Part shown: in pieces, positions 1 to 14,296 of the stretch | Layout of the letters: each line of letters opens with the position of its first letter | How positions within the stretch are numbered: position 1 is the first letter of the stretch | From: Grifola frondosa | Taxonomy: Eukaryota > Basidiomycota > Agaricomycetes > Polyporales > Grifolaceae | DNA length: 64,000 nucleotides | Direction of reading: 5' to 3' | Assembly: GCA_001683735.1 (NCBI GenBank) | Contig: LUGG01000001.1 | Span: forward strand, 3,576,884 to 3,640,883 | Notes under the pieces: model-generated | Seen by the model: the letters and a program-made list of their open reading frames with translations, nothing else | Told to the model about the DNA's origin: nothing | Databases searched by the model: none | Translations under genes and position numbers: made by a program

Positions 1-266
1 TGCCGCCCTCAGCCAATGCTCAGACGCCTTCTAACACGTTGCTTGAGATTGGTGCCGTCATTAGTCGTCGCAGCCGCGATAGGACGCTCTGGCAATGTCT
101 CGGATCCTCGGAATGTGTTCGAAGTTCCCGGTCAAGAGGCAGCAGAAGAGTCCGTGGATTCTCTAACGAAAAGACTACAATATTCCTCGGGTACGGCATA
201 TGGTTGGTGATCGTCATGGCCAACGTGTATGCAATAGTGGGGCTGGCAATGGGTCAGGGAAGTTGA
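1..266 (+). CDS. 3' end of a probable Nramp-type divalent metal transporter
   Basis: Only the last coding stretch is in the window. The frame that ends at the TGA at 264-266 gives a hydrophobic C-terminal segment with the core GYGIWLVIVMANVYAIVGL followed by AMGQGS. This pattern resembles the last transmembrane helix of fungal Nramp (Smf-type) proton-coupled Mn/Fe transporters. The part upstream of about position 140 may contain an intron or another frame, so the exon boundary is not fixed. Other multi-pass transporters could end similarly, so the family call is tentative. The gene points towards the convergent UTP14 locus, with about 215 bp between stop codons. Confidence 0.42.
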   Translation, partial: PPSANAQTPSNTLLEIGAVISRRSRDRTLWQCLGSSECVRSSRSRGSRRVRGFSNEKTTIFLGYGIWLVIVMANVYAIVGLAMGQGS

Positions 267-482
267 GCTTGAGCCATGGACATTACTTTTTGGAGATTCC
301 CATACTATACTGTACCATTATGCACATCTTCGGACTGGATTCGTGGACGAATTCGTCGCGTTGTAACATATCGTAGGTCTCGCTAGATACAAGAGCCCTA
401 CGATGTAATGTTTATAACCATACTAGCAATCAATTACACTTGAGCAGCGACGTTGATGTGAGAGCAGGGGAAGACAGCTTTT

Positions 483-3277
483 ATTGGAGCTTCTCCAGTG
501 GCACTGATATGAGGGCGCCCATCTGCAGAAACGAATGTTCAGCAAACGTTCTTCGGAATAAGAACAGATCACGAGCATACCTTCTTCACAACCCTGGGTA
601 GAGTGGCTTGTTGGAACCCAAGGCTGGTATTCCACTCGGTCCCTAGTGGTCTCCACATGCTACGCTCGAATTGCGCCTTGCTTGTGTAAGGGAACGGCAA
701 GTCTTTGACCATATACTTCGCGGCTTTCTTGTCGCGTTTCTCAGAGATGATGACATGAGCTTTCTTGTAGTCGGCTCTGAATGTAAGATCGACACCCGCC
801 ACTTTCTTGATCAAGAATGGTTTGGGAGGCGCCTTTTTGGTGCCCTGCACCACCCAGGATCCCTATCCAGTGGTCGGTGATATAGAATGTCGTTAGTAGA
901 TACGATACCGCTTATCCAACCAGGAAGCGTAGTATCAATCTCGTGAGGGCCATCTTCTTGCGTCTCACGACGCTTCTGCTCCGTAAAGTCCTGAACGACC
1001 ACGGTAAAAATGGACAGTAGGATCAGATGTGAAGTTGACACACCCGAACGACATCATCGCTAGCGAATGCACGAGCAACTAGATCGCGTTGCCGTTTCTG
1101 TCGACCGCTCGCTCAACCTCGCTATTTTGATCGGAATCGCTCTCGTCATCTTTTTGGCGCGCCGTTGGATGATTCGCAGAAGACTTAGACTCTGCTTCCT
1201 TGGATGAACTAGCGGTCCTGCTCCCAAGCGTCATCACATTGGACATCGAAGCGTCCACTGTAGCATCATTATTAGCCTTCTCCTTCTCCTCTTCACGTTT
1301 CTTATCGCGCTTGCGCAACTTGTTTTTTGACTTTTCCGTCGAGACGCTGCGCTTGCTGACCAGCACCTCGTGTTTTGTTTGAAGAGCTCGCGTGGAACTG
1401 GCGGCTTGAGCAAGCCAAGGATTAGACTCCTCAGTCGGAGAGAGCGGATCAGTGCGTTTCGGAACAGGAGAGGATAATGGGGACAAGGGGGGCTCCGCAT
1501 GAGCATCAGGGAAGAAGCCCGTAGATTTCAAGGTAACACTTGACGTATCCGATGCCAACGAAGTAGACGGCTTTAATGCACCATTCTGGCGTGCAACATG
1601 AGTAAAGATTCAACTTCCAAACGAACACAAAAGCTTACCGCGCCGCCTGGACGATATGTCATATGCCCTCCGACACGCTCAACAGATGCTGGACGTCACA
1701 CGAAGCATCTTCTAGAGCGTGACCTAGACGAAGTCGTCGATCTCTTCCGCCACTCTCTGATTCCGCGCCATAGCGTCCTTCATGAATTTCATCTTGAATA
1801 TGCTCTTGTGCTTGTTCCCGGACTCTGCAGCAGGCCCGCCGTCATCCAGCCCAGCGAGCTCTTCAAAGCCTTTCGCCTTGATTCGCTCGATGGTGCTCAC
1901 ACCATCATCATCGCTCTCCTCATCCCCGCTTTCTCCTTCCCTCTTATCTTCTTCCGCAATCTTTCTCCCCGGTCCAACATCTCCGAGATCTCCTGTCGCT
2001 GATCTTCGTCTAACTCACCCCTTGCCCTTAATCGCCTTTGCCCACTTGCCTGTGTTTTTAAGCCGCAGTGTCGCTCTCTCCTTGGCGCTCTCAAACTCCC
2101 TCCGTAGCGGTCCTTCCTCGTCATCTTCATTCTCATCATCCTCACCGAGCTTAGCAGCAAGGCGTGCATGCTCCTTCTTCAGGCGCCGGTAATTTCACTA
2201 TTAGAAAATTTAGCAATGCACGCACCTAGATGAGCAACAAACTCATTCTTCGCTCCCGCCTCCGACTTCTCCTACAATGTCCTCCTCTTCCTCACTCGAA
2301 CGGCGTCGGCGCCTTGCTGTGCGGCTTCGTCGTCGTCTGGAGTCTTGCGTTTTTGGCCAGCATCTAGACCTGTAACGAAGCTTTCCAGGTCTTGTAGTGC
2401 TGAGGGATTCTCCTCGTCTTCTGCTTCTGAAGCTGAGATTCCTTCATGGGCGTCGTATTCTTTGGCCCCAGATTCAGACTGCTCGTCATCACCCGATGAG
2501 CCGTCCATTTCATCATCCTCATCCTCAACTGTTTGAAGCGTTTCCGCCGCCTCCCTCACTTCTTTTTGTGGGACGCTCTTCTCCCGTTCCACCTTCCCTC
2601 TGTCATCTCCGCTGTCTGGCTCGCCTCGACCATCCATTATGTCTAAGACATCAATGAACTCATTAGCATCGCTGGCCTCTTCATCTTCTCCCTTGTCGTC
2701 ATACCCTTCGCCCTCGTCCTCTGATTGGCTGCTAACTGCAGCATCCTCTATATCGCTGTCTTCGTCGAGGTCCACCTCCGCGAACCGTACGCTCTTAGAG
2801 CCATTAGCTTTATACCGCGATGACTTCTTGGATTTGAGGTTTTGCCGGGCGTCACGCTATGTGCAATAGTTCAATCACAATCAGCAGGGACAGCGATCAC
2901 ACATACTCACCTTATGTGAGAAGTTAAAACCTGCAAACCGCCCTTCATCGCTGCCCTCACCGCTTCGTCGCTATCGATCTCTTCGTCCTCATCCTCTCCG
3001 ATGCCATTGTTGTCGTCATTCTCGCCAAACTAATCGCGGTCTCATCTCGTTTCCATTCCTTGTGTTCCTGTCATCCTCATCTTTACCGCCGCTCCCCATC
3101 CCACCGACCATTTCATCCTTCTCAAATTGGAGCTTGACATTCGAGCGGCGCACCTTTGCTTGTTGGAATTCGTATACATCTGAAAGTGCCCAATAGACAG
3201 AGTCTTAGACCTAGAGTTTGCCGTTTGGCATAGCCGAGCGCGTTCGCTGCTTGAAAACCGACTTCATCACTATCACT
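483..3277 (-). pseudogene. UTP14: UTP14 (U3 snoRNP / SSU processome protein), broken copy
   Basis: UTP14 is an essential small-subunit processome protein that recruits the Dhr1 helicase during 18S rRNA maturation. Family landmarks read in order on the minus strand: GFQAANALGYAKRQ (about 3,240), DVYEFQQAK (about 3,150), an acidic region with FIDVLDIMDGRGE (about 2,650), KNTGKWAKA and RGELDEDQRQEI (about 2,040), KFMKDAMARNQR (about 1,790), the NPWL motif (about 1,430), then VIISEKRDKKAAKYMVKDL and WNTSLGFQQATLPRVVKK, ending in a short exon at 483. Several breaks are visible: frame changes near 3,205, 3,030, 2,965, 2,026 and 1,955, an in-frame TAG at 2,272-2,274, and AT instead of GT at an expected donor near 930. 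The conserved middle with the LDDLLAPL and SKTYRRI-type motifs, probably about 200 residues, is absent around 2,190-2,240. The first exon is not found. A plus-strand ATG frame at 3,279 looks like a UTP14 N-terminus but lies in the wrong orientation. Confidence 0.68.
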
Positions 3278-3558
3278 ATGGCTAAAGGAAGGAGACCTGG
3301 GGAATCAACGAAGGCGCAAGGCCCTTCTCGCAAAGTAAGAATCTGCAGGGATGCAAGTTGCAAGCACTTGCAAGCGCGCGCAGCGTTGATCGATTGACAG
3401 AATAAAATATCATGTGATTTTGCCAACATATAATTGTACTGAGAATTTTAAATGCACTCAGCCACTGAAATTTCATATAATGCATTGCACACCTAATGTA
3501 ATACATGCGTGAGCATCAACGAAGTGCCCGGCAATAGCGCACAGCAACGAAAAAACTA

Positions 3559-4114
<556 letters not shown>

Positions 4115-4486
4115 CTTCAACAGTGGTCGGCGTCAGCGATTCTAGGGACGAGTTTTACAACACTTACTAGTACGATGAGGGAGAATGTGGAGCCTGGGAA
4201 ACTAACTATACAGGATCATAAAGGTGGCTGAATGAATTTAGGGCAGGTCAATGTGCGACCACGTGATCGCATAAAGACTGCCCTGCTCTCTGCAAGCTGT
4301 GTTGCATGCTCCCTTGTACAGCCCGACGCTCGTTTACGGCATACTCCGATCGATCTAAATGAAAGCAGGCCACCATAGATACCCACATCTTTATACACCT
4401 CTAACACACCACGTCCACCATCCTCACACCGCCAACGTTCCTCCGCTCCCCCCCACTAATCCTATTACTTCCCCACCCCACCGACT

Positions 4487-6023
4487 ATGTCCATCGATAA
4501 TCTCCGACAACGATATGAAGCTGCAGGGCAAGGGCACCTCTTCCAGTTCTGGGACGAGCTCTCCGACGTCGAGCGCGAGGCTTTCCGCGCGCAGCTCGAA
4601 GCCCTCGACATCGAGCGTGTGAACCGCATCTACAAGAAAGCTATCAGCGCGGAGAAGGAGGCCGTCGAGAACGCCGGCAAGGACTCCATCGAGCCTCTGC
4701 CGGAGGATGCTGCGGAGTCAGTGATCGGTCTCCCGGAGAAGGAGAAGAATGGCGCAGGGTTGGGCTGCAGGCCGTCGAGAGCGGCCAGGTCGGCGTGCTC
4801 CTGATGGCGGGTGGGCAGGGCACTAGGTTGGGGAGCAGCGCGCCGAAGGGCTGCTACGATATCGGCTTGCCATCACACAAGTCTCTGTTCCAGTACCAGG
4901 CCGAGCGTATCGCCCGTCTGCAGGTCGTCGCCGCAGAGGAGGGCGGCAAGCCTGCCGGATCGGTTGTCATCCCCTGGTATGTCATGACCAGTGGGCCTAC
5001 GAGACACGAGACGGAGGACTTCTTCAAGAAACACGCTTACTTCGGCCTCGATCCTCAAAATGTAATTTTCTTCGAGCAGGGTACGTCGAGGTGCATATTT
5101 CGATCTGATACTCAGTATGGTGATACGGTCTCAACTAGGTACCCTGCCATGTCTTACTATGGAAGGCAAGGTTGTTCTCGAGTCGCGATCTCGCATCGCC
5201 GTCGCACCTGATGGCAACGGTGGACTATATGCTGCACTACGCGCACCACTCTCTCCTTCAGACAAGTCTCGCACGGTGCTCTCAGACTTGTCGCAGCGCA
5301 AAATCCAGTACGTCCACGGATACTGCGTCGACAACTGTCTCGTCCGCGTCGCGGACCCAGTCTTCCTCGGTTACTGTGTCCAGAAGCAGGCCGACTGCGC
5401 CGCGAAGGTCGTGCCGAAGGCCTATCCGACCGAATCCGTGGGCGTCGTCGCGCGGCGCGGGGATAAGTACAGCGTGGTAGAGTACTCCGAGATCTCGCAG
5501 GAGCAGGCGGAGCGACGGGACGCGCGGGGCGAGCTTGCATTCCGGGCGGGGAACATCGCGAACCACTTCTACACGAGCGCGTTCCTGCACTCGGTCGCGG
5601 CGTTCGAGGAGGAGCTCGCGTTCCACATCGCGCGCAAGAAGATCCCGCACGTAGACCTCGCAAGCGGGCAGGCGGTCAAGCCGGGCAAGCCGAACGGGAT
5701 GAAGCTCGAGATTGTTCGTGTTCGACGTGTTCCCGTTCACGAAGCACTTCGCCGTGCTCGAGGTCGCGCGGAACGAGGAGTTCAGCCCGCTGAAGAACGC
5801 GCCGGGCACGGGCTCGGACGACCCGGAGACTAGCCGCCGCGACTTGCTCTCTCAGCATAAGCGGTTCCTGGAGGCCGCGGGCGCGAAGGTGGAGGAGGGA
5901 GTAGAGATTGAGTTGTCCCCTCTAGTGACTTATGCTGGCGAAGGGCTCGCGGCCATCAAAGGGAAGACGTTCACAAGGTCGGGTCTCGTTGAGGCGGTCG
6001 AGGAATTGGACGCTCTAGCGTAG
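4487..6023 (+). CDS. UAP1: UDP-N-acetylglucosamine pyrophosphorylase
   Basis: UAP1 makes UDP-GlcNAc from GlcNAc-1-phosphate and UTP in the cytosol, the last step before chitin, N-glycan and GPI synthesis. The nucleotide-binding loop [11 protein letters not shown] is at about 4,800, followed by [66 protein letters not shown] and [19 protein letters not shown], covering the whole family length of roughly 490 residues. A 58-nt intron at 5081-5138 is in phase 1 (GTACGT...CTAG). Two single-base frame breaks occur, a missing base near 4,750 and an extra base near 5,711, although the protein sequence on both sides is well conserved. The start ATG follows a CT-rich leader and an upstream TTTATA-like stretch near 4,388. 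The tandem orientation with the wall glucanase downstream may be chance. Confidence 0.9.
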
Positions 6024-7219
6024 AATCAGAATAATGCCTGGATAGGACGGACGGACTTTGTACGAACTCCCTAGTCGTTGTCTTTTCTTTGTTACCGAAG
6101 GACCTCATCCCTCTCGCATCGGTAGAATCGTAGTAATACCTCATAAACAATATTGCACTCGGGAAGTTGTAACTTATGGTGCGCTGCCATGAAGCATGCT
6201 TAGTGCCCTACTACTAGTGGCTGAACATTTGCGCAGCTCGATCACGATCGACAGCGCGACGCGACGCGTTTGGAAATGCACGTGACGTTCATGAGTAAGT
6301 ACTATTGCAGGATGTTTTTGTTTTTGTTTCGTCTGATGCCGTCTTCGCAACGAGCCCTTACCACGCGCTCAGATTTGTTACTTCACGCAGAGCACCTCAT
6401 TATAGAGGTGAGTGTCCGATATTGGGGATCCTGGTCTATATAACGTTCATTCATCGTTCGTCTCCTCAGATGGGGCAGCCGCAACGACGCTCTGGCAATG
6501 ATTCTACTTATCCAGTAGAGGCTATGAGCATAAAATACTACATATAGTAACACGCAGGTTGACGCAAGCAGCACATTGCACTCACAAGGCCGTTCGGTGC
6601 CAGATGGGTGAGTGATCCATCCGCCATAGTAACCCCGAGTGACATCGAGACTGACTTGTATTGCACCAAATACATTGACGTTGGGTGCTCCGAAGCGTTC
6701 GAAAGCTGAGCGCGAAACGGCGTCTGTACTATTTCGGGTGCTATCACGAGGCCTCGAGCCGGCCTTGTAAAGTCACCTGGGCGTTTTTGGCTATAAGGCG
6801 GATGTGCCGCCGACCAAAAGGTACGGTGAGGGAGCTTCTGAATGAATGGTATGCAGGTTGTCCGTATGGTCATCAGGTACGCCACAAGAGCAGAATGATG
6901 ACAGGTGCCCGGTGTCGCCAGGGTATAGTCAGGAAATATCAGTGGGCGGTGCGCACGAGGGGGAGAATGCAAGGCGCGCGGACGATGCTCGCTCGCTGGC
7001 AAAGGTGCCGAGGCAGGCGAGCATGGTGTGTGTGGCACGTGGAAATGGAAGGAGGGGAACCCGATCTTGTGTCCTTGCTGTGATGGAATTCGGATAGAAG
7101 CTTCATTTTTTGGTGTTGTTTTGACGTCCGCACTGGTCGTCTCCCCTCGCAGCATACATAAGGTCCGTCTACCATTTCTGCCCTCCCCGTCCTCCCCCCT
7201 CCCCAGGCCCTCCGCAAGC
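6024..7219. other. Intergenic region upstream of the glucanase gene
   Basis: About 1.2 kb without a gene I can support. It should hold the UAP1 3' end and the glucanase promoter. Visible elements are a GACGCGACGCGT stretch near 6,260 and pyrimidine-rich tracts at about 7,170-7,210, just before the glucanase ATG, a common arrangement at fungal transcription starts. A long minus-strand open frame here has no recognisable domain and is treated as spurious. Confidence 0.5.
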
Positions 7220-8962
<1,743 letters not shown>

Positions 8963-9431
8963 TCTACGCTAACATTTGCGGTGAACGAGGATACACATAC
9001 TTTTTCTATACCTATCTCTCATTTCTAGATACCATTCACGACTTCCTGCGATCATGTATTTTTCCATAATACCCTAAATATTTTAACTGTCTTTACTGTA
9101 TGCACATGAATCATCGAATGCGGTCCGGATGCATTTCTGAGTTCTCGTCTGTGATCATCCAATATGCCATCGCGTTGCGTGATATTTGTGACAAACGCGT
9201 GACGATCATGTATTTTGTCACACTTGGTTTGTTCGCCGGAGGCTGAACTTGGACTAAACCACACCGACACTTCGACACGCCCTACAGCGTCCAGTGCCCG
9301 GCCCTGGTTGGCTTCCTTGTATATACCGGACTTTCAGGACTATCTGGGGACCACTAAGGGATCTGTTGAGCTTGCACAATCTAAGTATAATACCCAAACC
9401 TGCTGCTGTCCATCTCGTGAGCTGGTTCGTC
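8963..9431. other. Intergenic spacer
   Basis: About 470 bp between two plus-strand genes. I see no RNA gene or repeat; it should contain the glucanase 3' end and the promoter of the next gene. Confidence 0.5.
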
Positions 9432-10345
9432 ATGAGATTTCGTGCTCTGTTCTATGCAACCGCCTTGGTATATACAGTCTTCGCTGCGGTCCTAAACAAC
9501 CCTGTTGACGTGTCTCACGACCTCGACGACAAACGCGCTCTAGGCAACATTCTGGGGGGCTGGAATCCTACCGGTCAGGACGCGACACAGGCGCAAATGT
9601 TCCTCTGCAAACTCACACAACGGATGCGGTCGCGCACACAGATAGCACCGCGAACATTCTAGGCTTGCCCCTTGCTGGGGGAGAAACAGACCGTGAAGAT
9701 AATACCACAAACGACCTCCACCACCGCAGGCACCTCGTACTCGGTGATCGGGACCATCCCGCCAGTCCCAACGCCAACACCGCACCCGTCCCTCTCCAGC
9801 ACTGCCGTCTTCATGCCTTCCCCGTCCGATTCCGACTACAGCACCTCCGACGGGCAGGCGCCGTCCTCGGGCGGGACGAGCGAGTGGAAGATCATCGGCG
9901 TCGCGGTGATCGCGTTCAGCGCGGTCGCCGCATCCTGCTGGCCTCGGTGTTCTTCGACCACTGGTGGCGCTTCGTGCGCGACCTCGTGTGGCGCCGACGC
10001 GCGCGCGAGAATGCCGAGGAGCTCGTGCCGGACTGGGAGAAGGGCACCTGGGAGCTGCGCGTCGGCGAGGACCGCCAGCGGTACCCGTCGTTCTCGTCGC
10101 TCCCGTCCACTTCGGGACGATCGCGCAGGGACAGGCGCAAGGGAGAGAGCAGTTGCAGCGCCCGTTGGTGGGGCGGAGAACGGTTGTCGGAAGCACGGAG
10201 CTATTGTGGTGTCGGGGCACGGCCTCAGGGATCTATGAGCCCGCGCGGGGAGCATACAGAGATGAGCGGCGCTGTTAGGAAGACCCCGCCTGGTTGTATA
10301 CGAGGCCGGGTGCAGGAGGTGCGAGTAATTTGGACAGGACCATGA
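9432..10345 (+). CDS. Uncharacterised membrane protein with signal peptide
   Basis: The ATG at 9432 opens a frame with an N-terminal hydrophobic stretch (MRFRALFYATALVYTVFAA) and the segment RALGNILGGWNPTGQDATQ. A Thr/Ser/Pro-rich ectodomain-like part follows at about 9,690-9,860. A transmembrane segment then reads WKIIGVAVIAFSAVAA and, after a one-base frame change near 9,930, ILLASVFFDHWWRFVRDLVW, with a basic cytoplasmic-looking tail (RRRARENAEELVPDW). This is the layout of a single-pass type I protein: signal peptide, Ser/Thr-rich outer part, TM, tail. At least two frame changes are needed, and the end is uncertain: an alternative frame stops at 10278. I do not recognise the family. Confidence 0.5.
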
Positions 10346-10527
10346 CCCCGAATTTAGCGGATGCATACGGTGGGATCGATGAATAGACAGAGCTGATGAT
10401 TTGAGGAGACATGTATCCCTACATACCACCTGTATTCCTAACCCACATATATTTGTACCATGTTTTTATTCTTATATTTTCATGTGCTGTTGAGTGACCG
10501 TGCGTAGTATGTGCTCCGCGGGACCTG

Positions 10528-10837
10528 TCAGGGCGTGGAGGGATTTGCATGCTGCGGTGCCTGTGCTTGCTCTTTCGGCTGGATAGGTAGCAGATCTTCG
10601 AGCTTGTCAGAGACGAAGATTCCGACAACGGCGATGGCGGTCACATAAAGAGATATGCGCAGACGGGTTTTTGCGGGGAGAACTGTGATTGTCGATGAGC
10701 ACCACGGATCACCTACGTTGGCACTCGATGCTCTTACCTGCGTATGACTCCCATAGAGACCTGTTGCGCACTGAACGCGTACGCCAAGTGCCAGGACCAG
10801 GAATGGGTTCTGGAGTAACTTTTGGTTTTTGAGACAT
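10528..10837 (-). CDS. Small single-pass membrane protein, 84 residues
   Basis: Two exons, 10837-10738 and 10682-10528, join in frame across a 55-nt GT-AG intron (GTAAGAG...TCACAG). The product starts MSQKPKVTPEPIPGPGTWR, has a basic stretch with Arg residues, one predicted transmembrane helix around RLRISLYVTAIAVVGIFVSD, and an acidic then Gln/Pro-rich tail. The basic N-terminus before a single helix resembles small mitochondrial inner-membrane proteins, but no family is recognised. It is convergent with the upstream membrane-protein gene and divergent from RIB5, whose ATG is only 115 bp away, so the two may share a promoter region. Confidence 0.6.
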
Positions 10838-10952
10838 GTATCAGATACGTCGTGCAGATCGTGGTGGTCGAAGATGGAAGGCTCTCTGCGCGTCTGTCTT
10901 CGTCCTCGCGCTTCGCACTCGCTACCACTTTCACGCACCGTATCTATCCGAT

Positions 10953-11883
10953 ATGTTTACAGGTCTGGTATGCCGCATAGCACGCCAGCCTCTCGTTGCT
11001 GACGCCAACGGCGGTTCAATGTCAGATCGAACACCTCGGGACGGTATCTGCTATCCAGCACGACGCCGGCGGGTGCACGCTCACGATCAGTGACTCCGCG
11101 CCCATCTTGGCCGACTGCCACGTTGGGGACTCCATTGCGGTCAACGGTGCGTGTCTTACCGTGACGGACTTCAACAAGGAGGAAGGCGGGCGGTTCAAGG
11201 TGTGGCTTGCGAACGAGACGCTGGACAGGACCGATCTCGGTGCGTGCGGCTGTGTATCATCGAACATGAAGAGCTGATGATGAATTGTGTTATTGGTTCT
11301 TGTAGGAGAACGGAAGGTTGGGGACCAGGTGAACCTGGAGCGCGCAATGGGGGCTCATGTCGTTTCGGAGGGCATTTTGTTCAGGTGTGTGCACTTTCTC
11401 GGACCAGAAATACTGCTATGAAGGCGTCTTGTTTTGTTGGATAAAACTTTTCCATATAATGAGACGCCCCGCTAACATCGCTTGACAGGCTCACGTCGAC
11501 ACCACGGCAACGCTGGTGGAGCGCAGTCCAGATGGCGACTCGTTACGTCTCCTCTTCCAGCTGCCAGAGCCTACGCCTTCGCGCCCATCGTTGCTGCCGT
11601 ATCTCATCCCGAAGGGCTACGTTGCGATTGATGGAACATCGCTCACATTGACTTCAGTGGACGACACGCAGAGGACGTTCGGTGTCATGCTGATCAAGCA
11701 TACGCAGGAGAAAATTACGCTGAGCAGAAAGGCGATCGGAGCCAAGGTCAATATCGAGGTCGACATGGTGGGTAAGTTCGTCGACAAGAGTGTGCAAGCT
11801 GCTCTTGCGGCGGGGGTGGACCGATTCGGGCTCTGGTGGAGAAGATAGTGGAGGATGTGCTTGTAAAGAAAGGGCTTGTATGA
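10953..11883 (+). CDS. RIB5: Riboflavin synthase
   Basis: Riboflavin synthase dismutates two 6,7-dimethyl-8-ribityllumazine molecules to riboflavin. The tiny first exon encodes MFTGL and is joined after an intron to IEHLGTVSAIQ, restoring the canonical N-terminus. The first lumazine barrel contains GDSIAVNGACLTVTDF. The second contains GGHFVQ, split by an intron from AHVDTTATL, and IPKGYVAIDGTSLTLTSV. The C-terminus is shifted by one base within the G run at 11812-11816; one further G would restore the frame through ALVEKIVEDVLVKKG to the TGA at 11881-11883. With that correction the length matches the two-barrel family. At least three introns are present. Confidence 0.88.
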
Positions 11884-12149
11884 TTTTCTGCCGAATAAAA
11901 TAACAACCTTTGTATCATCTCAACCGCGCTGCTCGTATCAAGAATACATGGCTGACACTTAACGGAAGTGAGACTCGAGTAAAACGAGACAAAACTGCGA
12001 ACTTGGGCTGCTCCCATATTAGGTTGTGCTCCAGAGCCGGGTCATGCCGCCACCAGAGGGACCTCGACTGTCCCGAGTTGCTCTCCTCCACCGCGTTCTC
12101 TGAACTAACTCACCGTCGATATATCTATCTGACCGCTTTACTGGACTTC

Positions 12150-14050
12150 ATGGAAGGCCAGTACAAGCCCAAGGTCGGTCGTCGCCCACAGCGCCCGCCG
12201 TGCTCCATTGACATGGCTTTCCAGGTCACCGCCCGACTCGATTATGAGAGGCACCGTCCTACTCCCCCTTCAAGTCTCCAACGGCATCTTTATCTCCACC
12301 CCCAGTCGTAAGGCCAAGGGCTAAGGTTAATAGCAGTGCGACCATCACGTCGCGTAAGACGACCACCGCACCATCCACGATTAGCGTGAGGAGCAGTGCG
12401 AGCAGTGTCGCACCCTCTCCACGAGCAACTTCTCCATTTAAGCCAACGCAGACTCGCGTCGCGCCAACGCCTCCATCTGGAGGGCCTGTAAAGGCGCGTA
12501 TTACAGCTCGTGCTAATGGCACACATCCGATGTCTACCGTTGCGGAGTCTCGACAACGGGGTTCGACTGGCTCGACTACCGCGTCGGAGGTATCTGCGCG
12601 AGGGCATTCGAGGAGAGGTAGTGTCTCCTCGCATGTGTCCTCGTTCTTGAACTCAGAATTCCAACCCTTGTCTATCCGCCGCCATCACCTTCACTACCTA
12701 TCGCGGAGAACGGGCCTCCCTCGGCAAGAGGCTTTCCATGCGTGAAAGGGAAGGTTGCGAAGTTCGCGGAGTCCGCACAGAGCTCTCCTTCACTCTCTCC
12801 ATCACCACGGTACTCATCGAACCGACCACTCTCTATATCTGGCCTATCCCTAGCGTCTCCACTTCTCCCCACAACGTCAATTCATCACAGACACGCGGCG
12901 CACATCACCACCGCTTTGCTACCACCCGTGAGAGCCGCACATACCCACAGCATTCGTTTTCGCCAAACGACGATCTCGCCATCAGTTATGGTGCGCATGT
13001 AATCACTGCGAAGGTCGATCCCGCCACTATCCCGCTCCCGCCACAGTCCCCGCCGACATCCACCCTCTCCTTCTCTTCGCGATCCTCTGCATCGCGCTCT
13101 TCGGTCTCGTACGACTATTCCGATGTTACTCACAGTACAGCTCCGACACTCAACTCGTTGCCGAATGGACACAGCCATGGGCGCGGACACGGGCACGTTC
13201 GACAAGCGAGCCGCACTTCTCTTCCTCAGTCTAGCCCAGACGAAATAGCGACGCGTCCGGAGCCGCCGTCCGTTGGCGAGTCTTCACTAAGCGACGGCGA
13301 ACTCCTCGATGACGTCGATGCTGAGCTCCTCGAACTAGAGGAAGATTCAGACGACTCGGATCGCAAGATGAAGGCGAAAGCGAAGTCAAACAGGAAGGTG
13401 CGTGCTTCTCTCTGCCGGCGTGCAGCAGACCCTTTACACTTACCTCGATATATGCTTGCAGATTGAGGACTTGGAGATTTCCAACCGTTCATTGCTATCT
13501 ATTAATACGACGCTCGAGGCGACGAAGCACCGTCAGGCGAAGGAGATCCGCGACCTGCGGCGCAAGCTCCGCGAGTCGCGTCTTATTCTCCCGCCACCCA
13601 CATTCGTGCCGTGCAGTCCACACTCACACATGACGACGCTGCAGAAGATGAGGATGAGGACGAAGAGGAAGACGAGGAGGATGCGGAGGCCATCGAGGGT
13701 AAAGACGATGAGACGTACTGGCGCGTGAAGGTAATGGTGGAGGGCCTGCTTGACACTTGCCGCCGCGCACTGGAGTCGAAGCCCGAAGACTTTACTGAAG
13801 GTGGGAAAAGCGGCGCGAAAGTCCTCAGTGCGGAGGAGGTGCGCACATGCGCGGGACAACGCTGAGACCCGCTCGTTAGTAGACGTAATCGTAGAAGGTA
13901 GCTCGACGTGGCCGTGAGGTCGAGCTCGCGACCGATGACACCTCGCGCATTGCGGTGCCGAATAGTGACGACGGGTTAGACAGTGAAGATGAAGTCGAGG
14001 CATTTTTAGAGGAGCCCGACACGAAGCCCCGGCCCCTCTGCCTCCAATAA
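12150..14050 (+). CDS. Ser/Pro-rich coiled-coil protein of unknown function
   Basis: The ATG at 12150 begins MEGQYKPK, followed by an intron. A long low-complexity part rich in Ser, Thr and Pro runs to about 13,300 (for example SVRSSASSVAPSPRATSPF). An acidic segment (DDVDAELLELEEDSDDSD) precedes a conserved-looking coiled coil, IEDLEISNRSLLSINTTLEA, continuing with basic heptads to about 13,600. A second acidic run and the helical segment WRVKVMVEGLLDTCRRALES follow at 13,720-13,780, ending with VELATDDTSRIAVPNSDDG. Several frame changes are needed, for example near 12,260 and 12,740. The coiled coil between disordered arms suggests a scaffold, but I assign no function. Confidence 0.55.
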
Positions 14051-14296
14051 CCGTAACGCACTCATAGATTGCTGCTTTTCCTCATTACTGTCGATGATTA
14101 TCGTATAACCACTGAACTTCACTGGATACTATACCGTGCATCTGCTCATGGCTTCGCAACGCATTCCGTCTTATACTTCATGTTGCATCTAATCTGGAGC
14201 ATACACTTCGCATAGGTACCCTAGCCTATAGCTATCCTGCATTGACACCAATTATTATGATCCTGGATTTGCGAAAGCGATATTACTGGTATATGT

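Noticed and set aside
2345..2869. Ser-rich plus-strand frames opposite UTP14
   Set aside because: Antisense of the Asp/Glu-rich UTP14 segment.
5157..5858. Long minus-strand frames opposite UAP1
   Set aside because: Arg/Ala-rich antisense shadows of a GC-rich gene; the plus strand has clear family motifs.
9540..10429. Several overlapping minus-strand frames of 190-226 codons
   Set aside because: GC-driven shadows of the plus-strand membrane-protein gene; Arg/Pro-rich with no motif.
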